A stretch of DNA of 64,000 nt from Stigmatella aurantiaca DW4/3-1 (lineage in GTDB: Bacteria; Myxococcota; Myxococcia; Myxococcales; Myxococcaceae). Location: NCBI RefSeq assembly GCF_000165485.1, contig NC_014623.1, forward strand, positions 7,272,893 through 7,336,892. Direction: 5' to 3'. Shown one piece after another: positions 1-10,610 of the stretch. The first letter of the stretch is position 1, and each line of letters opens with the position of its first letter. The translations under genes were made by a program, and so were the position numbers. A model generated the notes under the pieces. That model did no database searches. It had not been told where the DNA came from and saw only the letters and a program-made list of their open reading frames with translations.

Positions 1-2
1 CG

Positions 3-1364
3 GGGACGGGCGCCGATAACGATGTCTCCATCTGGCGGCCCAACCTCAGCCAGATGCCCGGCTACGTCTCGCTGGGGGATGTGGCCATGCCCTCCCATGG
101 ACAGCCCCCCCGGACGGCCTTCGTGGTCTCCGGCGAAGGCGACCTGCTGGCGCGCCCCATCGGCTACACCTGGATCTGGAGCGATTGGGGCTCCGGCGGA
201 ACACACGACGTCTCCTTCTGGGCGCCGGTGGCACCTTCCGGCTACACCTGCCTGGGCTCGGTCGCCGTGCAGGGCTACAGCGCGCCCTCTCCGGAGCTCA
301 TCCGGTGCGTCAAAAGTGAATACGTGCTCCAGGCCAGCAGTGGCTGGGTGTGGAACGACAGCGGCTCTGGCGCGGATTACGACATCGCCCTCTGGCAGGC
401 GAACCCCCGGGACCACCGGAGTCTGGGCGCGTCCACGTTGGTCGCGCAGGGACACCATGGAAACCCGGAGGCCGGGCGCTTCTGGGCCCTCAACAAGAGC
501 GCGACCGCCCACCCGGAGCTTCAAGGGACCCCGGTCGATGCCACCACGGCGCTTCAGTACGCGCCCCGCATTTGGCTCCATCACGAGGAGTATTACTTCC
601 CGTCCTCGGTCGAGTTCTTCCTCCCCAACGTGCACGAGGCCCAGGGCTACCTGGTGACGAACCAGCCGCTTGGCTGCGACTCCTGCACGGATCCCCAGTT
701 TCTCGATGGCCAGCGGCCCGATCAGACCCACGTGCCCGCGTATGCGCAGATCGTCATCCGGACCCAGGGAGGCGTTCCCACGAACATCACGGACGTCATC
801 TACTGGAGCTTCTACCCGTACAACAATGGCAAGCGGGTGTGCATCGGCTGGTACACGAGCCTGGGCTGCGTGGGCGCCTACTCCACCTTCGGAAACCACG
901 TGGGCGACTGGGAGCACCTGACGGTGCGCTTCGTCGATGGCCGTCCCTCGCAGGTGTACATGAGCCAGCATGCCAACGGGCAGACCTTCACCTTCGGGGA
1001 CAAGGCGGTGGCCCTCGACGGCTGGCATCCCGAGGCCTACTCGGCGAAGGGCTCGCACGGCCTCTATCCGGATGCCGCGCGGCACACCTACGAGACCCTC
1101 TTCAATGGTGACACCCTCAACGATGACACCAGCCGGGGCATTGCCTGGAACACCTGGGACAGGCCGGTCATCTTCACCTGGCAGCCCCTGGGCACCTTCA
1201 CCGGGAGCCTCTCCTGGCTCAACATCCCGAGCGATTGGGGCAACCCCGCCTCGGGCTGCGACAACATCATCTCCGAGCAGTCAGGCCAGTGCGTGCTCAA
1301 CAGCGGCCCCACGGCGCCGCTCAAGAAGGGCTTCGCCAGCCCGAGCGCCATGACGTTGGAGTGA
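3..1364 (+). CDS. Vps62-like (DUF946) protein, 5' truncated
   Basis: The reading frame is open from the left edge, so the N-terminus lies outside the window; about 453 residues are visible. The N-terminal part has repeated segments of the form DNDVSIWRP / YVSLGDVAM / DIALWQANP, which look like the tandem units of the Vps62 (DUF946) family. The C-terminal half carries the family's YAPRIWLHHEEYYFPSSVEF and GDWEHLTVRF stretches. Family members are best known from fungi and plants, and I know of no established biochemical role. The first internal ATG (position 54) lies inside a repeat, so it is not taken as the start. The gene ends just before a bidirectional hairpin facing the fadA stop. Identification is by sequence resemblance only. 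Confidence 0.75.
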   Translation, partial: GTGADNDVSIWRPNLSQMPGYVSLGDVAMPSHGQPPRTAFVVSGEGDLLARPIGYTWIWSDWGSGGTHDVSFWAPVAPSGYTCLGSVAVQGYSAPSPELIRCVKSEYVLQASSGWVWNDSGSGADYDIALWQANPRDHRSLGASTLVAQGHHGNPEAGRFWALNKSATAHPELQGTPVDATTALQYAPRIWLHHEEYYFPSSVEFFLPNVHEAQGYLVTNQPLGCDSCTDPQFLDGQRPDQTHVPAYAQIVIRTQGGVPTNITDVIYWSFYPYNNGKRVCIGWYTSLGCVGAYSTFGNHVGDWEHLTVRFVDGRPSQVYMSQHANGQTFTFGDKAVALDGWHPEAYSAKGSHGLYPDAARHTYETLFNGDTLNDDTSRGIAWNTWDRPVIFTWQPLGTFTGSLSWLNIPSDWGNPASGCDNIISEQSGQCVLNSGPTAPLKKGFASPSAMTLE

Positions 1365-1381
1365 GACGTTGGCGTGAAATG

Positions 1382-1417
1382 AAAAGGGAGGCAGCCTTGC
1401 CGGCCGCCTCCCCTTTC
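1382..1417. terminator. Bidirectional hairpin between convergent genes
   Basis: The arms AAAGGGAGGC (1383-1392) and GCCTCCCCTTT (1406-1416) pair with one bulged base, and short T runs follow on both strands. The hairpin lies exactly between the stop of the Vps62-like gene and the stop of the convergent thiolase, which is the expected place for a shared intrinsic terminator. Confidence 0.6.
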
Positions 1418-1439
1418 CAGTCCTACAGCGCTGCTGGGA

Positions 1440-2612
1440 TTACTTCGCCAGCTCGATGAGCGCCGCGGCGCCCATGCCGCCACCAATGCACATGCTGACG
1501 ACGCCGTAACGGCCGTTGCGGCGCTTCAGCTCGTACAGGAGCGTGCCCACCATGCGCGCACCGGACACACCCAGCGGGTGGCCCAGGGCGATGGCGCCCC
1601 CGTTCGGGTTCGCCTTGTCCAGCGGGATGCCCAGCTCCCGCAGGCAGTACAGCGCCTGCGCCGCGAAGGCCTCGTTCAGCTCGAAGACGTCGATGTCCTC
1701 CACCTTGAGCTTGTTGCGCGCCAGGAGCTTCCTCACCGCCGGAACGGGGCCAATCCCCATGATGTCCGGGGGCACGCCCGCCACCTGGAAGTCCAGGAAG
1801 TAGCCCAGCGGCTTCACCCCGAGCTCCTTCGCCTTCTCCTCGCTCATCACCACCGCGGCGGCCGCGCCGTCCGTCAGCGGCGAGGCGTTGCCCGCCGTCA
1901 CCACGCCCTTGGGGTTGAAGGCCGGCCGCAGCTTCGCCAGCCCCTCCGCCGTCGTCTCCGGGCGCAGGATGGTGTCGAACGTCACCGTCACCTGCTTCGC
2001 CGTGCCGTCCTCGTCGAAGTACGTGGTGGAGATCGGCAGGATCTCCTCCTTGAACTTCCCCTGCTCGCGGGCGGTGGCCGCGCGGCGCTGGGACTCGGCG
2101 GCGAACTTGTCCGCGTCCTCCCGGCTGACGCCGTAGCGGCTGGCGATGTTCTCCGCCGTGACGCCCATGGAGGTGTAGACCTCGGGGTACTTCTCCATGA
2201 TCTCCGGGTTGGCGCTCACCTTGTTGCCGCCCATGGGCACCATCGACATCGACTCGGTGCCCCCGGCGACCGCCACCTGGATCATCCCCGCCTGGATGGC
2301 TTGCGCCGCCTGGGCGATGGACTGCGTTCCCGACGAGCAGAAGCGGTTGATGGTCATCGCCGGCACCGTGTCCGGCAGCCCACCGAGCAGCGACGCCTGG
2401 CGGGCGACGTTCATTCCCTGCTCGGCCTCCGGCATGGCACAGCCCAGGATGACGTCCTCCACATCCGAGGGCTTCAGGCCGGGTACCCGCGCCACGGCTT
2501 CCTTGATGACGTGGGCCGCGAGCGTATCCGGCCGGGTGTCCTTGAACTCTCCCTTGCTCGCGCGGGTGAACGGCGTGCGCACCGCGCTGGCAATCACGAC
2601 TCGACTGGCCAT
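1440..2612 (-). CDS. fadA: Acetyl-CoA acyltransferase (thiolase)
   Basis: Thiolase of 390 residues, the usual length, catalysing thiolytic cleavage of 3-ketoacyl-CoA in the last step of beta-oxidation in the cytoplasm. The nucleophilic Cys92 lies in NRFCSSGTQ, His345 in ALGHPLG and the second active cysteine, Cys375, in MCIGGGMG. The ATG is preceded by GGAGACGGAAG. It is the downstream partner of the multifunctional beta-oxidation gene on the same strand, 85 bp away, matching the fadN-fadA pairing of Bacillus. A purely biosynthetic acetoacetyl-CoA role is possible, but the neighbour favours fatty-acid degradation. Confidence 0.9.
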   Translation of the reverse strand: MASRVVIASAVRTPFTRASKGEFKDTRPDTLAAHVIKEAVARVPGLKPSDVEDVILGCAMPEAEQGMNVARQASLLGGLPDTVPAMTINRFCSSGTQSIAQAAQAIQAGMIQVAVAGGTESMSMVPMGGNKVSANPEIMEKYPEVYTSMGVTAENIASRYGVSREDADKFAAESQRRAATAREQGKFKEEILPISTTYFDEDGTAKQVTVTFDTILRPETTAEGLAKLRPAFNPKGVVTAGNASPLTDGAAAAVVMSEEKAKELGVKPLGYFLDFQVAGVPPDIMGIGPVPAVRKLLARNKLKVEDIDVFELNEAFAAQALYCLRELGIPLDKANPNGGAIALGHPLGVSGARMVGTLLYELKRRNGRYGVVSMCIGGGMGAAALIELAK

Positions 2613-2697
2613 CTTCCGTCTCCTCGCCCGGACAGCGTCCGGGCACTCGAAGGTCTCTGTCTCAAACTGACTGGGGACAATGGATACAAGCCACGCG

Positions 2698-5091
2698 CTA
2701 ATTGCGCAGCGGCTTGCCCTTCTCCAACATGAACTGGAGCCGGTCCTGGGTCTTCTCCTCGCCGCACAGGCTCAGGAAGGCCTCCAGCTCCAGTTCCAGC
2801 AGCCGCTCCTCGGTCAGCAGCACCGACGGGCTCGTCTCACCGCCGGTGAGCACCCGCGCCAGCTTCTGGGCGATCTTCCGATCGTGGGCGGAGATCTGGT
2901 TGTTGAGCGACATGTCGTACAGCATCATGTCGATGGTGGCGAACCCGCTGGGCCCTGGCAGCCGGAAGCGGGTGGGGCGCGGCGCCCGGAAGCCCGCCTT
3001 CGCCATGCCCAGCACCCGCTGCTTGGCGTCGTGCAGTTGGAAGTCCCGGTTGGCGCTGATGCCATCGCTGGCGTTCAGGAAGCCGAACTCGCGCGCCTCC
3101 TCGGCGCTGGTGGCCACCTTCGCCGTGCCCACCGCCAGGAACACCTTCTTGATGAAGGGGAACGGATCGAAGTCCTTGTCCGCCGAGTAGGCGCCGTACA
3201 CGTTGCGCAGAAGCTGCATCGTGCCGCCGCCGCCGGGGATGAGGCCCACGCCCACTTCCACCAGGCCCATGTACAGCTCCGCCGCCGCCTGAATGGCGTT
3301 GCCGCCCATGGCCGCCTCGGCGCCGCCGCCCAGCGTCAGGTTGAAGGGCGCCGTCACCACCGGCACCGGGCTGTAGCGCATGCGCTGGTTGGCCGCCTGG
3401 AAGGCCGCCGACATCTTCCGCAGCGTGTCGAACTCGCCGTTGCGGGCCGCCCACAGCATCGCGAAGATGTTCGCGCCCGCCGAGAAGTTCGCCCCGTCGT
3501 TGCCCACCACCAGGCCCAGGTGGTTCTTCTCCGTCTCGTCCAGGGCCGTGCCCATCATCGCGATGATGTCATCGTCGATGGAGTTCATCTTCGAGTGGAA
3601 CTCCAGCAGCGTGACGCCATCGCCCATGTCCCACAGGGTGGCGCTGCCGTTGCCGTCGATCTTCTTGTTGCCGCGCTTGAGGTACTCCACCTTCGCGATG
3701 CGCTCGCTCTCCGGCACCGTCTTCACTGACTTGCTGGGGATGTCCCAGTAGGTGTCGCGGCCGTCCTGCACGCCGTAGAAGGACTCGCGCCCTGAGGCCA
3801 GCATCTGCTCCACCCACGCGGCCGGCTTGAGCCCCAGCTCCTTCATCCGCTCCACGCCCGCCTTCACGCCGTAGGCATCCCACGTCTCGAAGGGGCCCAC
3901 GTCCCAGCCAAAGCCCCAGCGCATGCCGCGGTCGATGTTGACGATGTCCTCGGCGATCTCGGGGATCCGGCGGCTGGAGTAGGCCAGCACGTCCAAGGTG
4001 ACGCGCTCGGCGAACTTCGCGGCCTTGTCCTGGCCCTTCATCACCGTGGCCACGCGCTCGCGCACGTCCTCCACGTCCTTGGCGGCGCCCAGCGATTCGT
4101 AGCGCACCTTGTTCTGCGGCCGGTAGTCCAGCGTCTTCAGGTCGAGCGCCAGGATCTCCTTGTCCCCACCGCCGCCCTTGCCCTTCTTGTAGAAGCCCGA
4201 GCCGCTCTTGTCGCCCAGCATCCCCTTCTCCACCATCTTCTGGAGAAAGTCCGGGGCCGCGAACGTCTGGCGCTCCTCATCCTGGGTGAGCGTGTCGAAG
4301 CAGTTCTTCGCCACGTGGGTGAAGGTGTCCAGGCCGACGATGTCCGCGGTGCGGAAGACGGCGGACTTGGGACGGCCCATGGCGGGGCCAAAGATCTTGT
4401 CCACCTCCTCGACCGTCAGCTCCGCCTTCTGCATCTCGGCGATGGTCCGCATCATCCCGTACACGCCGATGCGGTTGGCGATGAAGTTGGTGGTGTCCTT
4501 GCCGTAGACGATGCCCTTGCCGAGCACGCCCTCGCCAAAGGCGTGGAGGGTGCGCACCACGGCGGGATCGGTCTCAGGCCCGGCCACCAGCTCCAGGAGC
4601 TTCATGTAGCGCACCGGGTTGAAGAAGTGCGTCACCAGGAAGCGCTTGCGGAACTCGGGCCCCCGGCCCTGGAGCATGCCCGCGATGGACAGGCCCGAGG
4701 TGTTGGAGCTGACGATGGCGTCCTTGCGCAGGTGCTTCTCCACCTTCTCGAAGAGCGCCTGCTTGACCGCCAGGTCCTCCTTCACCACTTCGATCACCCA
4801 GTCGCACTCGGCGATGCGGGCGATGTCGTCCTCCAGGTTGCCCACCTCCAGCGAGGCGAACACCTGCTCGGAGACGATGGGGCTGGGCTTCTGCTTGCGC
4901 AGGTTCGCCAGCGCGCCCAACACGAACTTGTTGCGGAAGGCCTTGGAGGAGGTGTCCTCGCCAGGGCCCGCCTTGGGGGGGACGATGTCCAGCAGCAGCG
5001 CGCGCACGCCCGAGTTTGCCAGGTGCGCGGCGATGCCGCTGCCCATCACTCCGGCGCCCAGCACAGCCACTTTGCGGATCCGCGTCGTCAT
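2698..5091 (-). CDS. fadN: 3-hydroxyacyl-CoA dehydrogenase / enoyl-CoA hydratase fusion
   Basis: Multifunctional beta-oxidation enzyme of 797 residues. The N-terminal dehydrogenase half begins with a Rossmann motif (VLGAGVMGSGIA) and has the HFFNP segment of the family. The C-terminal half is a crotonase/enoyl-CoA hydratase domain (GANFSAGANIF, LGGGAEAAMGG). This order is that of FadN (YusL) in Bacillus and the reverse of E. coli FadB. The start is set at the ATG at 5091, which has GGGAG ten bases upstream; an in-frame ATG 13 codons earlier lacks a ribosome site. The product would hydrate enoyl-CoA and oxidise 3-hydroxyacyl-CoA, feeding the thiolase encoded downstream. Confidence 0.88.
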   Translation of the reverse strand: MTTRIRKVAVLGAGVMGSGIAAHLANSGVRALLLDIVPPKAGPGEDTSSKAFRNKFVLGALANLRKQKPSPIVSEQVFASLEVGNLEDDIARIAECDWVIEVVKEDLAVKQALFEKVEKHLRKDAIVSSNTSGLSIAGMLQGRGPEFRKRFLVTHFFNPVRYMKLLELVAGPETDPAVVRTLHAFGEGVLGKGIVYGKDTTNFIANRIGVYGMMRTIAEMQKAELTVEEVDKIFGPAMGRPKSAVFRTADIVGLDTFTHVAKNCFDTLTQDEERQTFAAPDFLQKMVEKGMLGDKSGSGFYKKGKGGGGDKEILALDLKTLDYRPQNKVRYESLGAAKDVEDVRERVATVMKGQDKAAKFAERVTLDVLAYSSRRIPEIAEDIVNIDRGMRWGFGWDVGPFETWDAYGVKAGVERMKELGLKPAAWVEQMLASGRESFYGVQDGRDTYWDIPSKSVKTVPESERIAKVEYLKRGNKKIDGNGSATLWDMGDGVTLLEFHSKMNSIDDDIIAMMGTALDETEKNHLGLVVGNDGANFSAGANIFAMLWAARNGEFDTLRKMSAAFQAANQRMRYSPVPVVTAPFNLTLGGGAEAAMGGNAIQAAAELYMGLVEVGVGLIPGGGGTMQLLRNVYGAYSADKDFDPFPFIKKVFLAVGTAKVATSAEEAREFGFLNASDGISANRDFQLHDAKQRVLGMAKAGFRAPRPTRFRLPGPSGFATIDMMLYDMSLNNQISAHDRKIAQKLARVLTGGETSPSVLLTEERLLELELEAFLSLCGEEKTQDRLQFMLEKGKPLRN

Positions 5092-5137
5092 TTGGAAAAG
5101 GCTCCCTTTCTGGGATGAGGGACTGCACAAATGTCGG

Positions 5138-5159
5138 CGATTGACCCAAAAGTCAATCG
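5138..5159. promoter_or_regulatory. 22-bp inverted repeat, candidate operator upstream of fadN
   Basis: CGATTGAC and GTCAATCG form a perfect 8-bp inverted repeat around a CCAAAA spacer. It lies in the divergent region 46 bp upstream of the fadN start and 48 bp before the aminopeptidase start. The size and symmetry suit a dimeric repressor such as a TetR-type regulator of fatty-acid degradation, and TTGACT within it could serve as a -35 element reading toward fadN. No regulator gene is adjacent, so the assignment is inferred. Confidence 0.55.
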
Positions 5160-5207
5160 GGCTCTCTCGCCAGGGGGTCGTTCCTGGGACTACAACCCCC
5201 GGGGACC

Positions 5208-6962
5208 ATGGCCCGCCTCGACCCCCACTCGTTCAACGACGACACCCAGCCCGCGACCGAATCCCTCGACTGGAAGGCCCGCGTGGACTTCCGGACCCAC
5301 CGCCTGCACGCGGAGGTGACCCTCACCCTCCGGGAGGCCTCCGCGGGTCCACTGGACCTGGATACCCGGGATCTCGACATTCGTGCGGTGGTAGACGCAC
5401 AGGGCAGGCCTTTGCCCTACCTGCTGTCCCCCCCGGAGCCCATCCTGGGCAGCCGGTTGCGCGTGGAGCTGCCCGCGGGGCTGCGCCAGCTCACGGTGCG
5501 CTATCGCACCTCGCCGCAGTCCAGCGCCTTGCAGTGGCTGACGCCCTCCCAGACGGCGGGAGGCCAGCACCCTTTCCTGTTCAGCCAGTGCCAGGCCATT
5601 CACGCACGCTCCGTCATGCCGCTCCAGGACACCCCGCGCATCCGCGTGCGCTACACGGCGGCCCTCACCATTCCCAAGGCCCTCAAGGCGGTGATGGCGG
5701 CGGGCTTCCTGCGCCGCGAGGAGCAGGGGGTGGAGGCGGTGGAGCACTACGAGATGCCGCAGCCGATCCCGCCCTACCTGCTGGCCTTCGCGGTGGGGAG
5801 CCTGGCCCCCAAGGAGCTGGGGCCCCGCTCCCGCGTTTGGGCCGAGCCGGAGCTGCTCGAGGACGCGGCGGCCGAGTTCGAGGATGTGGACGCCATGCTG
5901 CGCGTGGCCGAGTCGCTCTTCGGCCCGTATGACTGGGAGCGCTTCGATGTGCTCACCATGCCGCCCTCGTTCCCCTACGGGGGCATGGAGAACCCGCGCC
6001 TCACCTTCCTGACCCCCACGCTGCTCGCGGGGGACAAGAGCCTGGTGAACGTGGTGGCGCACGAGTTGGCGCACTCGTGGACGGGCAACCTCGTCACCAA
6101 CGCCTCCGCCGAGCACTTCTGGCTCAACGAGGGCTTCACCGTCTTCGCCGAGCGGCGGATTCTCGAAGCGCTGGAGGGGGCCGAGGTGGCCGCGCTCCAT
6201 GGCGCCCTGGGCCGCCGTTCGCTGGACACGGCGCTGGAGCACTTCCGGGCCCACCCGCAGCTCACCGTGCTGCGCACCCACCTCACCGGCGTGGATCCCG
6301 ACGAGGTGTTCTCCCAGGTCCCCTACGAGAAGGGCTACCTGCTGCTGCGGGCCCTGGAGGACGCCGTGGGCCGGGAGGCCTTCGATGGGTACCTGCGCCG
6401 CTACATCAGCACCCATCGCTTCCAGGCGCTCACCACCGAGGACTTCGTCGCCTTCACCGAGCGCGAGCTGCCCGGCGCCCTCGCGAAGGTGAATGGGGAT
6501 GCCTACCTGCACCAGCCCGGCATCCCCGCCAGCGCGCCCGCCCCCCACTCCCGCCGCCTGGAGGAGCTGCGGAGCCTCCAGGGCACGGTGCCTTCGCTCG
6601 AAGCGGTGAAGGATTGGACGCCCACCGAGTGGCAGCTCTTCCTGGAGTCGCTCCCGCCGAACACCTCGCGCGAGGTGCTGAAATCGCTGGATGAGCGCTT
6701 CCACTTCACCCAGAGCCGCAACTCGGAGGTGCTGGTGGCCTGGCTGGTGGCCGCGCTGAAGGGCCACTATGCCCCCGCGCTGGAGCGGGCCGAGGCCTTC
6801 CTGGGCGAGGTGGGCCGCATGAAGTACCTCAAGCCCCTCTATCACGTGCTGGCGACCACCAAGGAGTACCGGGGCAAGGCGCGGGAGATCTTCAAGAAGC
6901 ACGCGGAGCGCTACCACCCCATCGCTCGCCAGGGCGTGGAAAGCATCCTCTCCCGGGGCTGA
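5208..6962 (+). CDS. M1 family zinc aminopeptidase (LTA4 hydrolase-like)
   Basis: 584-residue metallopeptidase. It has the exopeptidase motif GGMEN at residues 258-262, the zinc site HELAH at 285-289 and the third zinc ligand Glu308 in LNEGF, the complete M1 signature. The moderate length and helical C-terminal domain fit the leukotriene A4 hydrolase/aminopeptidase B branch rather than PepN. No signal peptide is visible, so it is probably cytoplasmic and trims N-terminal residues from peptides. It is transcribed divergently from fadN and stops 44 bp before the following lipoprotein gene. The physiological substrate cannot be told from sequence. Confidence 0.88.
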   Translation: MARLDPHSFNDDTQPATESLDWKARVDFRTHRLHAEVTLTLREASAGPLDLDTRDLDIRAVVDAQGRPLPYLLSPPEPILGSRLRVELPAGLRQLTVRYRTSPQSSALQWLTPSQTAGGQHPFLFSQCQAIHARSVMPLQDTPRIRVRYTAALTIPKALKAVMAAGFLRREEQGVEAVEHYEMPQPIPPYLLAFAVGSLAPKELGPRSRVWAEPELLEDAAAEFEDVDAMLRVAESLFGPYDWERFDVLTMPPSFPYGGMENPRLTFLTPTLLAGDKSLVNVVAHELAHSWTGNLVTNASAEHFWLNEGFTVFAERRILEALEGAEVAALHGALGRRSLDTALEHFRAHPQLTVLRTHLTGVDPDEVFSQVPYEKGYLLLRALEDAVGREAFDGYLRRYISTHRFQALTTEDFVAFTERELPGALAKVNGDAYLHQPGIPASAPAPHSRRLEELRSLQGTVPSLEAVKDWTPTEWQLFLESLPPNTSREVLKSLDERFHFTQSRNSEVLVAWLVAALKGHYAPALERAEAFLGEVGRMKYLKPLYHVLATTKEYRGKAREIFKKHAERYHPIARQGVESILSRG

Positions 6963-7006
6963 GCCGGGGAGCGGGGGCCGGGGACAATGGGTTATCGTCC
7001 CTGGCC

Positions 7007-10000
7007 ATGCTCTTCACACGGCCCTTCACCGCCCTGCTGCTGACGGGGCTCCTGCTCGCGGGATGCGACCGCCACACGCCGAAGCCTCCCCCTCCGCCCC
7101 CCTCACACGTGCCCCCGGCCCGGAATCCGCTCGCCGAGAAGTTCGAGAAGGCCGGACTGGGCGCCCCCACCGCGGTGCTGGGACATCCCGATACGAGCGA
7201 GGTGCGCCTCGACGAGCTCCGGGACTCCGTGGCGGATCCGCGGGAGATCACCGAGGCCGAGCTGGCGAAGTTCTCACCGGCGCGGCCCTCTGGGGCGGCG
7301 CCCGCGGACGAAGAGTCCGAAGGGTCCACGGGTGAAGCGCCGGCCGCAGCGGCCGCCCCTCCCGGTGCTCCCCCTCCTCCCCCGCCTCCTGCCCCAGAGC
7401 CCATGCGCGAGGCCGCCGCAGAGGGGTTCGGAGCCGGTGGCATCGGGGCGCCAGCCCCTTCCGAGGCCGCGCCCCGCGCAATGCAGCAAAGGAGGCGCGA
7501 GACCATCCAGGTCATCCGGGGCACTGCCGGAGGCTCCGTGGGAGGGGCCGCCGGAGGCTCCCTGGCAGGGGCCGCTGCCCCTTCGCAAGACGAGCTTTCC
7601 AAGAAGGGCGGGCTGGCCCAGGGCTCCGAGGCGCCCACCCCCGTGCTGCCCAAGGTGGAGGCAGCGCCGCGCGCGGCCAAGGTGCTGGTCACCGATGAAT
7701 CGGGCCGTTACCGCCCGTTGAAGACCCGGGCCATCCGCGTGGTGACCTACATCCAGGGCTCCCGGGCGCGCACGGTGGTGGACTCGCTCTTTGAGAACGA
7801 CTCGGACCGCACCCTGGAGGGGACCTTCTACCACCCGCTGCCTGGCGGGGCGACGGTGGCGGGCTTCGCCATGTACTCGGGCGCGGTGGCGGTGGACACG
7901 CCCTCGCTCTTCCAATCCGCGGAGCTGCTGCCGCCCCTGGGGGACGGCTCCGCCAAGGCCGAGAACCTGGGGGCCGCCGCGCCCCCCAGCCCGCCGGGGG
8001 CCAAGCGCTCCTGGGGCGAGCGTCAGGAAGCGCGCGTCGTCGAGCAGAAACGGGCCCGCGAGGTGTACGAGGAAGTGGTGCGGCGCAATGTGGATCCCGC
8101 GCTGCTGGAGTGGGCGGGCGCGTCCACCTTCAGCGCCCGCGTGTTCCCGCTTCCGCCCAAGTCCCTCAAGCGCGTGGTGATCGCCTACGAGCAGACGTTG
8201 CTCTTCGATGGCCAGCACCTGCGCTACACGTGGCCCCTGCCGCCGGGCGCGGGCACGGAGCTGAAGGTGTCCGCCCGGGTGCACGTGGATCCGCGCCACG
8301 CGGGCCAGGTGAGCCTCCAGCCGGGTCAAGACCTCCGGCCGCGCCCGCTCGGCGACTGGCAGGCGTATGACTTCCCCGAGCTGCGGGGAGACGGGGCGCT
8401 GTCGGTGGCGCTCACACCCCGGAGCCCCGAGGCGGACGTGCTGGTGGGCCGGGACGCCGCGGGACTCCCCGGCCAGGCCTTCCACGCGCGGATCCGGCTG
8501 CCCGCCAAGCTGACCTCGGCCACCGAAGGGCCTCCCACCGGGCGCGCGGTGCTGGTGGTGGACACCTCGCTCTCCGTCGAGGACGGCAATGCGTGGGCCC
8601 TCCAAGCCGCCACCTTGCGCGCGCTGCTGGAGAAAGACGAGACGCTGAAAGAATACGCGGTGCTCCTCTTCGACGTGCGCCCGCGCTGGCTGCATGCCCC
8701 AGGCTGGCGCGCCAATGATGCGGCGCACCGCCAGGAGACCTTCGCCGAGTTGGAGCACCTGTTCCTGGAGGGGGCCTCTCACGTGGAGGGGGCCCTGGAG
8801 GAACTGGACCGGGCCTCGCGCGAGTGGCTCACGCCCGCGCGGCCCCAGGAGCGGGTGACGGCCTTTCTGCTGTCGGACGGCAACGCCACCTGGGGCCAGA
8901 GCCGGGTGGAGGCGCTGATCTCCCGCCACCCCAGCGTGGAGGCGCTGCGCTGGGTGAGCTACCGCTTCGGTGAGTCCGCGGTGAACACGGATCTGTTCGA
9001 CGCGTTGGCGCGCGCCAGTGGGGGCCGGGGGGTGACCGTCCTGTCCGGCTCCGAGGTGGATGCGGCGGCCAAGGCCCACCGGGCAGGCTCGGTGGTGCTG
9101 GCGCGCGTGGGGGTGAAGGGGGCGGCGGTGAAGGACCTGGTCGTGGCGGGCCAGCCGCACCTCGTCTTTCCCGGCCAGGAGTTGCAGGTGGCGGGACGGC
9201 TGCCCGCGGAGGGCGCCGCGACGCTGGAGGTGGTAACCCGGGCGGGAGACCAGGAGCAGGTGCTGAGCGTGCCGCTCCCCCGGGAGCAGGACAGCCTCTT
9301 CGCGCCCCGTGCCTGGGCGGAGCTGTTCGTGGCGCGGCTGGTGGGGCTCGACGACGAGCGCCTGGACCGGATGGTGGTGGCCCTCAGCCAGCACTACCGC
9401 CTGGCCCATGCCCGCGCCTCCATGCTCATCCTGGAGTCCGAGGGCGACTACACGCGCTATGCGGTGCGCGACGAGCAGGTGGACCTGGAGAACCTGGAGA
9501 ACTTGCGCCGCCGCGAGGAGGATCAGCGCCGGGACAAGCTGCTGGGCATCGACCTGGACGACGTTCCCGAGCAGGGCCGCGCCGTGGTGAAGCAGTTGAC
9601 GGGGCTCAAGACGGAGCTGACCGCCCTGCTGCGTCGCCAGCCCCTGCGGGACGAGCCCTATGCCGGTGGAACGGAGCGGCTGGACGCGGAGCTGCACTAC
9701 CGGAAGGCCCGGCGTGAGAACCGGGACGACGTGCTGGTGTACGAGGCCATTGCCCGCAAGCGGGCCTTCGCGGGGGACACCTGGGGCGCGGTGCGCGCGC
9801 TCTCCTCGCCCGTGGAGCTGCGTCCGAAAGACCCCGAGGCCCTGCGCCTGGTCGGCTACGGGATGCTGGGGCTGGGCCAGTACCCGGCGGCGGCGGAGCT
9901 CTTCGAGCACGTGCGGCTGAACCGGCCCTTCGAGGGGCAGGCGTTCCTCGAGGAGGCGCTCGCCCTGGACGCGGCGGGCCGCTATGCGGAGGCCGCCCGC

Positions 10001-10585
10001 AACTACGAGATCGTCCTGGCCCGCCCTTGGGCGCGGCACGCCCCCAAGGTGAAGACGGTGGCGGCCTACCACTACGCCCGCCTGCTCTCGGCCCTGGCGC
10101 GCCACCCGGGCGCGAAGCCCGTGGCCGCCCTGCTCCAGGACCGGAGGGAGTCGCTGAAGAAACTCACGCAGACCGAAGAGCCCCTGGACCTTCAGCCCAT
10201 CGGCTACCAGCTCACCACGCACTGGAACTCGGACAGCACGGACATCGACCTGTGGGTCATCGAGCCCAACGGCGAGCGCTGCTTCTACTCTCACAAGGAC
10301 ACGGCCTTGGGAGGACACCTCTTCTGGGACATCACGGACGGCCTGGGGCCCGAGCTGTACCACGCGCGCAAGGTGGCCCCGGGGCCCTACCAGGTGGTGG
10401 TGCACTACTACGGCAACAACTCGTCACGGTATGTGGTGCCCACGTCCCTGCTGCTGGTGAGCGACCGCAACGTCTTCACCCCGGAGGACACGTACCAGCG
10501 CCGCTTCCAGGTGCGCATCCTGCCCAACAAGAGCGCCCTGCTGCTCCTTCGCAGCGAGGAGCTGATCCCGGCAAAGGCCCTCTAG
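7007..10585 (+). CDS. Large VIT/von Willebrand A domain lipoprotein with DUF2135 C-terminus
   Basis: 1192-residue predicted lipoprotein with lipobox LLAGC near residue 19, followed by a Pro-, Ala- and Gly-rich linker to about residue 215. A VIT-like domain comes next, then a VWA domain whose MIDAS motif DTSLS starts at Asp519. TPR-like helices follow around residues 905-1030, and a DUF2135-type beta domain (about 1065-1180) contains [12 protein letters not shown]. The layout resembles inter-alpha-trypsin-inhibitor-like secreted proteins of bacteria. VIT/VWA modules usually mediate metal-dependent adhesion or protein binding, so a surface binding role is plausible; no enzyme motif is visible. 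It appears to be a single-gene unit. Confidence 0.8.
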   Translation: MLFTRPFTALLLTGLLLAGCDRHTPKPPPPPPSHVPPARNPLAEKFEKAGLGAPTAVLGHPDTSEVRLDELRDSVADPREITEAELAKFSPARPSGAAPADEESEGSTGEAPAAAAAPPGAPPPPPPPAPEPMREAAAEGFGAGGIGAPAPSEAAPRAMQQRRRETIQVIRGTAGGSVGGAAGGSLAGAAAPSQDELSKKGGLAQGSEAPTPVLPKVEAAPRAAKVLVTDESGRYRPLKTRAIRVVTYIQGSRARTVVDSLFENDSDRTLEGTFYHPLPGGATVAGFAMYSGAVAVDTPSLFQSAELLPPLGDGSAKAENLGAAAPPSPPGAKRSWGERQEARVVEQKRAREVYEEVVRRNVDPALLEWAGASTFSARVFPLPPKSLKRVVIAYEQTLLFDGQHLRYTWPLPPGAGTELKVSARVHVDPRHAGQVSLQPGQDLRPRPLGDWQAYDFPELRGDGALSVALTPRSPEADVLVGRDAAGLPGQAFHARIRLPAKLTSATEGPPTGRAVLVVDTSLSVEDGNAWALQAATLRALLEKDETLKEYAVLLFDVRPRWLHAPGWRANDAAHRQETFAELEHLFLEGASHVEGALEELDRASREWLTPARPQERVTAFLLSDGNATWGQSRVEALISRHPSVEALRWVSYRFGESAVNTDLFDALARASGGRGVTVLSGSEVDAAAKAHRAGSVVLARVGVKGAAVKDLVVAGQPHLVFPGQELQVAGRLPAEGAATLEVVTRAGDQEQVLSVPLPREQDSLFAPRAWAELFVARLVGLDDERLDRMVVALSQHYRLAHARASMLILESEGDYTRYAVRDEQVDLENLENLRRREEDQRRDKLLGIDLDDVPEQGRAVVKQLTGLKTELTALLRRQPLRDEPYAGGTERLDAELHYRKARRENRDDVLVYEAIARKRAFAGDTWGAVRALSSPVELRPKDPEALRLVGYGMLGLGQYPAAAELFEHVRLNRPFEGQAFLEEALALDAAGRYAEAARNYEIVLARPWARHAPKVKTVAAYHYARLLSALARHPGAKPVAALLQDRRESLKKLTQTEEPLDLQPIGYQLTTHWNSDSTDIDLWVIEPNGERCFYSHKDTALGGHLFWDITDGLGPELYHARKVAPGPYQVVVHYYGNNSSRYVVPTSLLLVSDRNVFTPEDTYQRRFQVRILPNKSALLLLRSEELIPAKAL

Positions 10586-10610
10586 GGCCTTGCCCCAATG
10601 CCCGAAGGGC

